DNA from: JBGPTF01 sp041490445
GTDB taxonomy: Bacteria > Acidobacteriota > Terriglobia > Acidiferrales > UBA7541
DNA length: 64,000 nt
Direction of reading: 5' to 3'
Assembly (NCBI GenBank): GCA_041490445.1
Contig: JBGPTF010000003.1
Span: forward strand, 186,001 to 250,000
Shown here: piece by piece, positions 42,532 through 51,305 of the stretch
Position numbering within the stretch: the first letter of the stretch is position 1
Layout of the letters: the number at the start of each line of letters is the position of its first letter
Position numbers and translations under genes: made by a program
The notes under the pieces: generated by a model
What the model saw: the letters and a program-made list of their open reading frames with translations, nothing else
What the model was told of the DNA's origin: nothing
The model's database searches: none

Positions 42532-43569
42532 TCATTTGTGACGCCGGTCGCTACTGTGTTCCGAATGGCCGTTGGCGTCCAGCCAGCTCAGGAGAGAGCG
42601 AATGCTGCCGTGCGCCAGAGCAATACTTGAATCGGCTGCGCCGTAATAGAGATTGATAGTGTCCCCATCCGCTGCCACGGTGTAGCCGCAGGGAAATATG
42701 ACGTCTTGGACATCTCCATGACGCTCGTACTCCGCCTCGGGCGCAAATATCCAGGAATCCCCGCGAATCAGGCATTTTTCCGGCTCTTGAAGATCGAAGA
42801 GAGCCAGACCCAGCCGATAGATGGAGCTCGAAGGCGTCGTTCGCACGCCGTGATAGATCATCAGCCAGCCTCTTGAAGTTTCAATCGGCGGAGGCGACAT
42901 TCCAATCTTGTTTGCATCCCACCAGGCGCCACGGCGGGCTCTCAGCATAAGCTTGTGACTTCCCCAGTGCCTCAGATCGGGAGAGTAAGAGATCCAGATG
43001 TGAGCTCCGAGTGGCGTCATAGGCCGATTGATCAAGGCCCAGAATCCATTGATCCTTCGAGGCAGCAGCGCTGCGTCCTTGTTGTCCGGCGGCATGACGA
43101 CACCAAATCTTTCGAAGCTGCGAAAATCCTCTGTGAGGGCCAAAGACACTCCCGGACCACCGCGAGAATAGGAGGTGTAAGCCACAGCAAATTTCTTGAG
43201 TTCCGGCACGTAGGTAATGCGAGGATCCTCAATGCCCCATATCTCTTCGGGGTATTGCTCCGGATTGGGTATGAGGGTCGGTTCGCGATCGATTTGCCCA
43301 TCATCAACACCTTCGGGGTATTGCTCCGGATTGGGTATGAGGGTCGGTTCGTGATCGATTTGCCAATCATCAACACCGTTCACCGACCGGGCTGCGCACA
43401 GGTGTGAGAGCCCGCGACGATCTTCTACGCGGCAAAGCAGTAGGGTTGAGCCATCCGGCAGAAGTGTTGCGCCAGCGTTGAAAACGCTGTTGATCGAATA
43501 GGGCCAAACCTTTCCCGTCAAGATTGGATTGGCAGGGTACCGGAGAAACAGAGTTTCATATTGTGTCAT
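42532..43569 (-). CDS. Glycoside hydrolase family 130 protein
   Basis: A 345-residue five-bladed beta-propeller of family GH130, whose members phosphorolyse or hydrolyse beta-1,2- or beta-1,4-mannosides. Signatures are NPILTGKVWPYSINSVFNAGA, the catalytic Asp in WGIEDPRITYV, and GWLMIYHGV, YRLGLALFDL near the C terminus. A 22-residue segment (VDDWQIDHEPTLIPNPEQYPE) is present twice in tandem, from a 66-bp in-frame repeat just before the catalytic Asp; homologues would be expected to have one. The ATG at 43569 is preceded by GAAGG. It lies 85 bases downstream of the GT4 gene, so the two are probably one operon. Confidence 0.88.
   Translation of the reverse strand: MTQYETLFLRYPANPILTGKVWPYSINSVFNAGATLLPDGSTLLLCRVEDRRGLSHLCAARSVNGVDDWQIDHEPTLIPNPEQYPEGVDDGQIDREPTLIPNPEQYPEEIWGIEDPRITYVPELKKFAVAYTSYSRGGPGVSLALTEDFRSFERFGVVMPPDNKDAALLPRRINGFWALINRPMTPLGAHIWISYSPDLRHWGSHKLMLRARRGAWWDANKIGMSPPPIETSRGWLMIYHGVRTTPSSSIYRLGLALFDLQEPEKCLIRGDSWIFAPEAEYERHGDVQDVIFPCGYTVAADGDTINLYYGAADSSIALAHGSIRSLLSWLDANGHSEHSSDRRHK
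43245..43376. repeat. 66-bp in-frame tandem duplication inside GH130 gene
   Basis: Unit 1 is 43245-43310 and unit 2 is 43311-43376. They differ at only two positions (C/T in GCGATC versus GTGATC, and C/A in TGCCCA versus TGCCAA). The unit length is a multiple of three, so the reading frame is kept and 22 residues are duplicated. Confidence 0.93.
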
Positions 43570-43654
43570 CGTGGCCTTCACGGAGTATCTCACTGCATTG
43601 GTGGAAGGGTTTTCCCAAAATTCTGCTGAGGCTAAAAAGTAACCGCCCTGCTTG

Positions 43655-46033
43655 TCAGAGCTTGTTCTCTGTGCCGTCGTCTTCGTCCAACTGCCGCATT
43701 TCCAGGAGTGCCATCAGAAAGGACAACGTGGACTCCGCTCCCTGGTTTTCATTCGCCCGGTCGGGGTGCAGCCCGTCTCGACAACCGCCGGTAGCCGGAT
43801 CGTAGAGTGCAATCTGAAGATCGTTGTCTCCCAAGAACCAATTGAAAGCGCGCCACGCCTCTTTGCGCCAGCGTCCCTTTCCCGTTGCGCGATAAGCCTG
43901 CAAGCATGCTGAGACGACCGCACAGGCTTCCACTGGTTGTTGGTCAAAGCGGGCCTTCTCGGTATTCTTGGAATGGAAGCCCTGCGATCCGATGGGCACG
44001 AAATGGCGCTTTACCTCGCAACGCTGAATCGTAACCAGCCAATGCAACGCTTCGAGTCCCGCTGAAACCATTTCCTCGTTTGTGGCGTGCATGCCCGCCC
44101 GAATCAGAGCCTGCGGCAATCGCGCATTTGAGTATGCGAGAACATTCTCAAACCAATTCCAGTCACCGGAACGGTTGGCGCGATAGGAATGCAACAATCG
44201 ATTTGCCAGCGCTTCGGCCGCAGTAAGAGCAGCGCGATCCTCGGGGAACGAGTCGAGATATTCCTGCAGTCCCAGCAACGCGAAAGCGCAGGCGCGGGGA
44301 CTCTTAAATTCTACAGCTGCGGGAACGGCGAGTTCAAACAGGCGCGCCGCAGCTCCCTGCAATCCCGCGTTTTTGGATCTGCCGAGAACTGTTCCCAACC
44401 CCCATATGGCTCGACCATGACTGTCTTCCGAGCCTTCCGGCTCCTGCCATTGGCGTTCATAGCTCAGACAGTTTCTGAACCGTTTAGTGGTTGGATCGAA
44501 AGCATGCCACAGGAAGGCTAGATACCGAGAGGCTAAGTCGGCCGAGACTGCGGGTACGCGGACTCCGAGATCTTCCAGGAGTGTGGTTACAATCAGTGCG
44601 CGGGCGTTGTCATCGGTCGTGTAACCTTCCGGATAGTTCGGGACCACGAAGACCGCATGCTCGATGATTCCCGTCTGGTCTGTCATTCGATACAGGTGAT
44701 CAAGCTTTATGGCGGGAAGCCGGTCGAGAGTCTTTTCTGTGATCTGCGCCGAGAATGTGGCGCGCGGATTTCGCAATCGCTCGTTGTAGACGCGTTCAAA
44801 ACTCTTCATATACTTCTGCGCCACCCGATTCCATACCATGTCTCGCGCGTAAAGATAAGCGCGTTTTCGCATGGCGTTCCTTCCGGTCTCGTCGTCCAGA
44901 AGTGCAATCGCTTTTTCAGCTATGGCCTCCGGATCATCAAAGGGCACAAGTGCGCCGCGCTCGCCGTCCAGCAGCTCGATCGCATGTAAATAGGGCGTCG
45001 AGATGATCGCCTTGCCGGCGCTCAAGGCATACGCAAGCGTGCCGGAAACGACTTGACCCTTATGTTTGTATGGCGTGATGTAAATGTCCGCCGCGCCGAT
45101 TAATTCAACCAGTTCTTGGGGACTCACGAAACGGTTGCGGAAGAATACGTTGGCTTCGACGCCGAGGTCCTTCGCCAGATTCTGCAAGTAGACCCGGTAC
45201 TTTTCACCTTCGCGCCGGAGGACATGCGGGTGAGTTGCACCAGAAACCATGTAAACAACATTGCTGTGACGTGTCAGGATTGTTGGCAGGGCTTTTATGA
45301 CGTTTTCTATGCCCTTATTTGGCGAGAGCAGGCCAAAGGTGAGCAAAACATTCTTTCCCTCGGTTCCGAAGCCATCCTTGTAGAAATTGGGGTCCGTGAA
45401 GGTCAGATCGGGGATGCCATGGGGAATCAGATCGATCTTGTCGATTGGAACGTGGAAGACTTCCTGCAGGATCTCCGCAGACTGCTGGCTCATGACGATC
45501 AGGCGGTCCGAAAGGGTCGCAATTTCCTCCATCACCGCTCGTTGGTCCGGATTCGGGTCGCGAAGTACCGTGTGCAACGTGGTTATGAAAGGCATCTGCA
45601 GGCGTCGCAGCAGCTCCAGGATATGTCCGCCGGCGTGGCCTCCAAAGATTCCGTACTCGTGTTGCAGGCAGACCAGATCGACATTGCTGAAATTGAGAAA
45701 GTCCGCGGCTTGGCGGTAGGAAGCCAGGTTATCTTCGGACAGTTCGAAACGCACTCTGGCGGGATAGGTATAACCCTCTTCGGTGTCGTTAACCGGGAGT
45801 GCCAGCAGCTCCGTCGTACCGTATTCCGCGTGTATGGCGTCGCACAAGTCTGTCGTGAACGTCGCGATCCCGCAATGTCTCGGAAGATAATTCCCCACGA
45901 CCGCGATCCTCTTCGGGAGTGCCGGGCGCGGCTGTACAGATGTCAGTTTGACCGGCGTCTCTTCCAATACGAGAGACGGCAATTCAATCAGCGCTACGGT
46001 TTCTACGAGAGGCATTGTTTTCGGCAGCGACAT
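43655..46033 (-). CDS. GT4 glycosyltransferase fused to C-terminal helical (alpha/alpha) domain
   Basis: A 792-residue protein. Residues ~40-420 are a GT-B glycosyltransferase of the GT4 type, with GNYLPRHCGIATF, LQHEYGIFGGHAGG, SPNKGIENVIKAL and HAIELLDGERGALVPFDDPE. Residues ~430-792 form a helical domain with repeats such as RNCLSYERQW, WGLGTVLGRSKNAGLQG, AFALLGLQEYL and WFENVLAYSNARLPQALIRAG, like the (alpha/alpha)6 barrels of glucanotransferases or mannosidases. Partnered with GH130, it may make or turn over a mannoside such as a surface glycan or compatible solute. An AGGAGA site precedes the ATG. Confidence 0.87.
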   Translation of the reverse strand: MSLPKTMPLVETVALIELPSLVLEETPVKLTSVQPRPALPKRIAVVGNYLPRHCGIATFTTDLCDAIHAEYGTTELLALPVNDTEEGYTYPARVRFELSEDNLASYRQAADFLNFSNVDLVCLQHEYGIFGGHAGGHILELLRRLQMPFITTLHTVLRDPNPDQRAVMEEIATLSDRLIVMSQQSAEILQEVFHVPIDKIDLIPHGIPDLTFTDPNFYKDGFGTEGKNVLLTFGLLSPNKGIENVIKALPTILTRHSNVVYMVSGATHPHVLRREGEKYRVYLQNLAKDLGVEANVFFRNRFVSPQELVELIGAADIYITPYKHKGQVVSGTLAYALSAGKAIISTPYLHAIELLDGERGALVPFDDPEAIAEKAIALLDDETGRNAMRKRAYLYARDMVWNRVAQKYMKSFERVYNERLRNPRATFSAQITEKTLDRLPAIKLDHLYRMTDQTGIIEHAVFVVPNYPEGYTTDDNARALIVTTLLEDLGVRVPAVSADLASRYLAFLWHAFDPTTKRFRNCLSYERQWQEPEGSEDSHGRAIWGLGTVLGRSKNAGLQGAAARLFELAVPAAVEFKSPRACAFALLGLQEYLDSFPEDRAALTAAEALANRLLHSYRANRSGDWNWFENVLAYSNARLPQALIRAGMHATNEEMVSAGLEALHWLVTIQRCEVKRHFVPIGSQGFHSKNTEKARFDQQPVEACAVVSACLQAYRATGKGRWRKEAWRAFNWFLGDNDLQIALYDPATGGCRDGLHPDRANENQGAESTLSFLMALLEMRQLDEDDGTENKL

Positions 46034-46175
46034 TCAATCTCCTGTGAATATATGACTCACGGAAGAAATCACCGCATGGCCATCAAAGGGCTATTCGCTT
46101 TGGATGTGCTTTGGCGAATGGACTTTTCTGCCGGATCCAGGAATGCGCCCCGGTTATCAGAAAATATTTGCCGCC

Positions 46176-46847
46176 TTACTCGTGTAAGACAACTGTCAGC
46201 AATGACTTATTGAGCTTGATTTTGCCGTTGTATTCGATGAAGCCCAGTTTTCTGAATTTGTTCATGAAGAAATTCACGCGCGAACGTGTGGTCCCGACCA
46301 TGCTCGCCAGGGTCTCCTGGGAAACTTTCGGCAGTATGCGGTCAGGTTGTTCTTGTTCCCCGTAGTGCGCGAGAAGCAGGAGTGTGCGTGCCAAGCGCTT
46401 TTCACTGGAGTCAAAGAGTTGATCGATCAGATCCTTTTCGACCCGGATGTTGTGCGCGAGCATATACGCGATGAAATGATCGGATAACTCATGCTTCGCG
46501 TGGAGCACGCGCAGCAGCTCTTTTTTTTGGATGACAAGAAGCGTAGTCGGTGTAATGGCCGAAGTCGTGCCCATCCGGAGCCGCTGACCCGCCATGCATC
46601 CCTCGCCAAAAAAGTCACTCGGGCCAAACATCGCGACCACCGCTTCCTTTCCGGACCCATTCACCACGGACAATTTCACGCCGCCCTTCTGGACGTACAT
46701 GACAGTTTCCGCGGCATCACCTTGAGAGTAGATTGATTCACCTCTCCGATATTCAAGAACTTGTCTCGCCACTCCTGCGGTATCGAGAAAAACTTGCGGA
46801 TCGAAAGAGTCGACACTTCGTTTGTTCTTGAGTTTCTTTGGTTTCAT
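46176..46847 (-). CDS. Crp/Fnr family regulator, copy 2
   Basis: A 223-residue paralogue of the Crp-like protein at 31036-31728, with the same nucleotide-binding pattern (IYSQGDAAETVMYVQKGGVKL, DFFGEGCMAGQ) and an identical recognition region GTTRSRVNFFMNKFR. Conserved differences lie in the ligand pocket and dimer helix, so the two may answer different signals while sharing DNA sites. A palindromic site at 46923-46938 stands 75 bases upstream of its start, which suggests self- or cross-regulation. The FNR cysteines are absent. Confidence 0.92.
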   Translation of the reverse strand: MKPKKLKNKRSVDSFDPQVFLDTAGVARQVLEYRRGESIYSQGDAAETVMYVQKGGVKLSVVNGSGKEAVVAMFGPSDFFGEGCMAGQRLRMGTTSAITPTTLLVIQKKELLRVLHAKHELSDHFIAYMLAHNIRVEKDLIDQLFDSSEKRLARTLLLLAHYGEQEQPDRILPKVSQETLASMVGTTRSRVNFFMNKFRKLGFIEYNGKIKLNKSLLTVVLHE

Positions 46848-46922
46848 ATTCAGGTCGAAACACCCTCTGGTGTGGGCGTTCCGCCTCCATCTTCACCCTA
46901 CCAAGAACGTCTCCCGCTAGAC

Positions 46923-46938
46923 TGTATAAAAGAGAACA
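46923..46938 (+). promoter_or_regulatory. Palindromic operator-like site, copy 4
   Basis: TGTATAAAAGAGAACA: the TGT-N10-ACA frame, AA centre and GAACA are kept, but the arms are more diverged than in the other copies. It lies in the divergent interval between copy 2 of the Crp-like regulator and the small membrane gene at 47091. Confidence 0.4.
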
Positions 46939-46975
46939 GTCACCTGCCTTGTTAGCGTTTATGATGTCACGCTAG

Positions 46976-47043
46976 ACGGCGAGAAAGAGCGACATTGGCC
47001 GCGATGTAAGGCTGGGCCGGACGGTATCCTTACATCTCGCCGT
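46976..47043. repeat. Nested inverted repeat with interrupted left arm
   Basis: The right arm is the continuous 16-mer CCTTACATCTCGCCGT (47028-47043). Its complement occurs as two pieces, ACGGCGAG (46976-46983) and ATGTAAGG (47004-47011), separated by 20 bases. The result is a three-way or bulged hairpin, or a formerly perfect 16-bp inverted repeat into which a short segment was inserted. Confidence 0.75.
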
Positions 47044-47090
47044 TCTCCCCATCTAGACCCGTGGAAACGGTCCTCTATTTCAAGCCGAGC

Positions 47091-47390
47091 ATGCTAAAGG
47101 ACTCCTTGAGACACCTCCGCGAAAGTCATCGTGTGTCGCAATTCTCTGGTTTGATCCTGGGACTCAGCCTGTATTCCTACCATGTACGGGGACTTCTAGT
47201 CTGCTGGTTCTTCTTCAGCTTGCTGTTGGTCGTTCTGGCTCTGGTGATTCTAGGCGGCGTACTCGCTTGCTACGCAGGGGAATACGCTACTCATTGGGCG
47301 CACACGGCAGCGCCAGTCACTCCAATGTTAGCACTCGGTTCTGCCGAACTCCACCTGAAAACTATCTCGGACGGCAGAAAGTTGAAGTGA
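47091..47390 (+). CDS. Small membrane protein, single long hydrophobic helix
   Basis: A ~99-residue protein with a basic N-terminal part (LRHLRESHRVSQFSGLILGLSLYSYHVRG) and a long hydrophobic segment (LLVCWFFFSLLLVVLALVILGGVLACY), then a polar C terminus. No family is assigned. Start is uncertain: ATG 47091 or GTG 47061. Its stop codon abuts the integrase remnant, so its tail may have been shaped by that insertion. Confidence 0.55.
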   Translation: MLKDSLRHLRESHRVSQFSGLILGLSLYSYHVRGLLVCWFFFSLLLVVLALVILGGVLACYAGEYATHWAHTAAPVTPMLALGSAELHLKTISDGRKLK

Positions 47391-47647
47391 CTTTCAAGCG
47401 TCCGATCAAGGGATGCGGGTCTGAGCGGCTCTAGCTGGCACTGTCTGCGGCACACCTTCGCCAGCCGCTTGGAGTTATGGCCGAGGTGGACATTCGCACC
47501 GTGCAGGAGCTTCTGGGGCACAAGACGATCACCCTGACGGTGCGGCATTCCCACTTGGCCCCGAAGCACACGCTTGCCGCCGTAGAACAGTTTGGACGCC
47601 CCTACAGAGACCTCAGCCGACACCACTACCGACACCAGCGCCTTTGA
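47388..47647 (+). pseudogene. Tyrosine recombinase (integrase) C-terminal remnant
   Basis: The three frames together spell the end of a phage-type integrase. TFKRPIKG comes first, then in a new frame GLSGSSWHCLRHTFASRL, then after another shift VMAEVDIRTVQELLGHKTIT and VRHSHLAPKHTLAAVEQF. The catalytic HxLRH and LLGHK boxes survive, but the final YSHL Tyr region reads HSHL, so the nucleophilic Tyr is lost. At least two frameshifts are present and the N-terminal part is missing. It lies 66 bases from tRNA-Leu, the usual integrase target. Confidence 0.85.
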
Positions 47648-47713
47648 GCAACCGGCAGTCGCAGTGCCCGTGTTGCAGTATGACTCTTGATAGAATAGGT
47701 TTACAGCCACAGC

Positions 47714-47801
47714 GCCCGGGTGGCGGAATGGCATACGCGGGGGACTTAAAATCCCCTGTCCCTTACGGGACGTGTGGGTTCGACCCCCACCCCGGGCACC
47801 A
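47714..47801 (+). tRNA. tRNA-Leu (TAA anticodon)
   Basis: A class II tRNA with acceptor GCCCGGG/CCCGGGC, D-arm GGCGGAATGGCATACGC, anticodon stem GGGGA/TCCCC with loop CTTAAAA (anticodon TAA at 47747-47749), a long variable arm with TGTCCC/GGGACG pairing, T-arm GTGGG TTCGACC CCCAC and an encoded CCA end. A TAGAAT about 30 bases upstream may be its -10 box. An integrase remnant lies just upstream. Confidence 0.96.
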
Positions 47802-47985
47802 AGCCTAGTTTCGACAGCTCCCAGGGAGATGCAAATTGTGCACGGCACACGAATGTTTCGCGCTGGGAACATGGCCGGTCGGCGCGACAATTTCTCTGAT
47901 TGATCCCAAGGTGTCGAAAAATTTCTTCGCGACCGCCGCCACCGGCTATAGAATCCACGTGCCATACATTCAAGGAGGACTTTGC

Positions 47986-50900
47986 ATGATCCGTCGGAAC
48001 AGCAGGCTGCCGTTCGTCTTCTCCGCAATGGTGCTCGTTTTGGTTTCTCTGTCTGTCGGAGTTGTCTTCGGTCAGACGCTGAAAGAACACTCGCTGAAGG
48101 GAGTGAAATACCGCCTCATTGGTCCGTTCCGGGGCGGGCGAGTGCTTGCGGTCACGGGAGTGACGCAGGAGCCCAATACCTATTACTTCGGCGCGGTCGC
48201 TGGCGGTGTCTGGAAGACGACGAGCGGCGGCGTCAGTTGGGTGCCGCTGTTTGACAAGGAGCCCATTTCGTCCATCGGAAGCATTGCCGTGGCGCCCTCT
48301 GATCCCAACGTGATGTATGTAGGCACGGGGGAAGCGTGCATCCGCGGCAACATTTCGTTCGGCAATGGCGTGTACAAGTCCGTGGATGCCGGCAAGACGT
48401 GGACGCACATCGGCCTCGACGACACGCGCCACATCGGCAGGGTGATTGTGGACCCGCAGAATCCCGACATCGTGTTCGTTGCCGCTCTCGGGCATGCTTT
48501 CGGCACAAATCCCGAGCGCGGCGTGTTCCGCTCGGCCGACGGCGGCAAGACCTGGCAGAAGGTTCTCTACAAAGACGAGAAAACCGGTGCGATCGACATC
48601 ACCTTCGCTCCGACGAACTCGCACATCCTTTACGCGGCGTTATGGGAGGCGTATCGCTCACCCTGGATGATGAGCAGCGGCGGGCCAGGCTCGGGCCTTT
48701 ACAAATCCATCGACGGTGGGACGACCTGGACGCATCTCGAAGGCCACGGCCTTCCGAAAGGCGTTCTCGGCCGCATCGGAGTTTCCGTATCTGGCGCGGA
48801 CCCGAATCGCGTTTACGCCCTCATGGAAGCCGAAGAGGGCGGCCTATTTCGCTCGAACGACGGCGGCGAGACATGGCAGAGAGTCAACGACGACCATCGG
48901 TTCCGCCAGCGCGCCTGGTATTTCACCCACGTGTTTGCCGACCCGAAGAGCATTGACACCGTCTACATCTTGAACACGGGCATGTACCGCTCGACCGACG
49001 GCGGCCATGCGTTCAGCATTGTTTCCGCGCCACACGGCGACCGCCACGGCCTGTGGATTGATCCCGCAAACCCCGAGCGGATGATCGAAGGCGACGACGG
49101 CGGCGCAACGGTTTCCGTGGACGGCGGAAAATCCTGGACACCCGAATCAAATCAGCCCACTGCGCAGTTCTATCATGTGGCCACCGACTCCCGTTTCCCT
49201 TACTACGTCTACGGAGCGCAGCAGGACAACTCGACGGTCGCGATCGCCAGCCGCAGTGACAACGGCGTAATTGACCGGCCCGATTGGTATTCGGTCGGCG
49301 GCGGTGAAAGCGGTTACATCGTGCCCGACCCGCGCAATCCGAACATCGTGTACGCAGGGTCCTATGATGGCTTGATCACGCGCACGAACAAAGCCAACGG
49401 CCAGGAGAAAGATGTCTCCTCGTGGCCGGAAAATCCCATGGGCCGCGGCGCGACGGATTTGAAATACCGTTTCCAGTGGACTGCGCCGATCGCCGTTTCT
49501 CCGCAGGATCCGGACGTGATTTACCACGGCGCGCAGATGCTCTTGAAGACCAGCGACGGCGGAATGACGTGGACAGCCATCAGCGGAGACCTGACGCGCA
49601 ACGACAAGAGCAAGCAGCAATCCTCCGGCGGCCCGATTATGCAGGACAACACCAGCGTCGAGTATTACGACACGATCTTCGCCATTGCTCCCTCACCCGT
49701 CGCGAAGGACCAGGTCTGGGTGGGCACCGATGACGGGTTTGTCCAGCTCACGCGGGACGGTGGCAAGCATTGGACGAATGTCACGCCCACGGACATGCCC
49801 GAATGGGGTACCGTCAGCATCATCGATCCCTCCACGCGCGATGCTGGCACGGCCTACATGGCCGTGGACCGTCATCGACTGGATGACCTCCACGCGTACA
49901 TCTTCAAGACGGCAGATTTTGGCAAGACCTGGACGAAGCTCACCGGCGGGCTCCCCGACAACAGCTACGTTCACGTCGTGCGCGAAGACCCGGGCCGCAA
50001 AGGCCTGCTCTTCGCGGGGACGGAAACCGGCATCTGGATTTCTTTCGACGACGGCGCCCACTGGCAGTCGGCGCAATTGAATCTGCCGCCTTCGCCGGTT
50101 CACGATCTGACGATCAGGGGCAATGATCTCGTCGTCGCCACGCACGGACGCGCGTTCTGGATCCTGGACGATATCACGCCCCTGCGCCAGCTCTCGGATG
50201 CCGTCGACAACGAAGATGCGCATCTGTTCGAGCCGGCGCCGGCTCTCCGCTTCCGTGGGCCGGGCTTCTCGCTACCGCCCGGCGTACCCGTTGGGTCGAA
50301 TCCTCCGGCAGGCGCGATCATTGATTACTCGCTGAAGACCGCGCCGAAAGAGCCGATCACGCTCGAGACTCTCGACGGCAAAGGGACGGTGGTCCGGAAG
50401 TATTCGAGCAAGAAGGTGCAAGCGAGCGAGCCGCCGAGCGAGTTTCCGGAGCTCGACCGCGGCGGCGCGTCACTCCCGACGGAAGCGGGCCTGAATCGGT
50501 TCATCTGGGACCTGCGCTACGAGCCGCCGAGCCGCGTGCCCGGCGCTGTGTCGTGGGGCGGGAGGCCCAATGGCCCGTTGGCGGTGCCCGGCAAGTATCA
50601 GGTCAAGCTCACGGTGGCGGGGAAGAGCTACGCGGCTCCGCTCGAGGTGAAGGAAGATCCGCGAATCGAGACTTCGCAGGCGGACCTCGAGAAACAATTC
50701 AATCTCGCGTTGAAGATCCGCGACCGCGTGAGCGAAGGACACGACGCCGTAAATCAGATTCGTGCGCTGCGCGGACAGCTCGAAGCTTTGCGTAAACGGC
50801 TCGGTAGCGACGCGAAGCACAAGGTGATCGTGGATGCAACCCTGGCGCTCGACAAGAAAATGAGTGCGGTCGAGGAGCAGCTCATTCAGCCCAAGTCGAA

Positions 50901-51153
50901 GAGCTCCGAAGACCCGCTCAATTTCCCCATCATGATCGTGGATCAACTGATGGCGCTTGGCAGCACGGTCGAAAGCTCGGATTCGGCGCCGACGCAGGCT
51001 TCCTACGCCGTGTTCGATGATCTCGGCAAGAAACTCGACGAACAATTGGCCGCGTGGAAGACAATCCAGTCCAAGGACCTCGCGGCGTTGAATTCCTCGG
51101 CGGAGAAGGAGAAGATCCCCGCGGTCTCGATTCCGCCCGCGGAAAATAAATAA
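47986..51153 (+). CDS. BNR/VPS10-repeat exported protein ('glycosyl hydrolase' type)
   Basis: A 1055-residue exported protein. A signal peptide (LPFVFSAMVLVLVSLSVGVVFG) leads into two seven-bladed-propeller-like regions of sortilin/VPS10 or BNR repeats: GGVWKTTSGGVSW, GVYKSVDAGKTWTHIG, GVFRSADGGKTWQKV, GLYKSIDGGTTWTHLE, MLLKTSDGGMTWTAIS, FVQLTRDGGKHWTNVT and others, down to about residue 740. The C-terminal ~300 residues contain a beta module and coiled-coil-prone helices. Databases often name these glycosyl hydrolases, but no catalytic residues can be shown. It probably binds proteins or glycans outside the cell. ATG 47986 follows AAGGAGG. Confidence 0.88.
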   Translation: MIRRNSRLPFVFSAMVLVLVSLSVGVVFGQTLKEHSLKGVKYRLIGPFRGGRVLAVTGVTQEPNTYYFGAVAGGVWKTTSGGVSWVPLFDKEPISSIGSIAVAPSDPNVMYVGTGEACIRGNISFGNGVYKSVDAGKTWTHIGLDDTRHIGRVIVDPQNPDIVFVAALGHAFGTNPERGVFRSADGGKTWQKVLYKDEKTGAIDITFAPTNSHILYAALWEAYRSPWMMSSGGPGSGLYKSIDGGTTWTHLEGHGLPKGVLGRIGVSVSGADPNRVYALMEAEEGGLFRSNDGGETWQRVNDDHRFRQRAWYFTHVFADPKSIDTVYILNTGMYRSTDGGHAFSIVSAPHGDRHGLWIDPANPERMIEGDDGGATVSVDGGKSWTPESNQPTAQFYHVATDSRFPYYVYGAQQDNSTVAIASRSDNGVIDRPDWYSVGGGESGYIVPDPRNPNIVYAGSYDGLITRTNKANGQEKDVSSWPENPMGRGATDLKYRFQWTAPIAVSPQDPDVIYHGAQMLLKTSDGGMTWTAISGDLTRNDKSKQQSSGGPIMQDNTSVEYYDTIFAIAPSPVAKDQVWVGTDDGFVQLTRDGGKHWTNVTPTDMPEWGTVSIIDPSTRDAGTAYMAVDRHRLDDLHAYIFKTADFGKTWTKLTGGLPDNSYVHVVREDPGRKGLLFAGTETGIWISFDDGAHWQSAQLNLPPSPVHDLTIRGNDLVVATHGRAFWILDDITPLRQLSDAVDNEDAHLFEPAPALRFRGPGFSLPPGVPVGSNPPAGAIIDYSLKTAPKEPITLETLDGKGTVVRKYSSKKVQASEPPSEFPELDRGGASLPTEAGLNRFIWDLRYEPPSRVPGAVSWGGRPNGPLAVPGKYQVKLTVAGKSYAAPLEVKEDPRIETSQADLEKQFNLALKIRDRVSEGHDAVNQIRALRGQLEALRKRLGSDAKHKVIVDATLALDKKMSAVEEQLIQPKSKSSEDPLNFPIMIVDQLMALGSTVESSDSAPTQASYAVFDDLGKKLDEQLAAWKTIQSKDLAALNSSAEKEKIPAVSIPPAENK

Positions 51154-51305
51154 GAGCGCGCCCGCGATTCTGTGACGCGTCGAGAACCAACGCCGCCGCC
51201 CGGGCCCGGTTCGTGCCGCGCCCGTCGAACGGAACAGGTTGTTCCACTCACGTACGCCGAATTACTCACCGGTCTCGTACTCGGCGCTTGAGGCACTGGC
51301 GCCCG

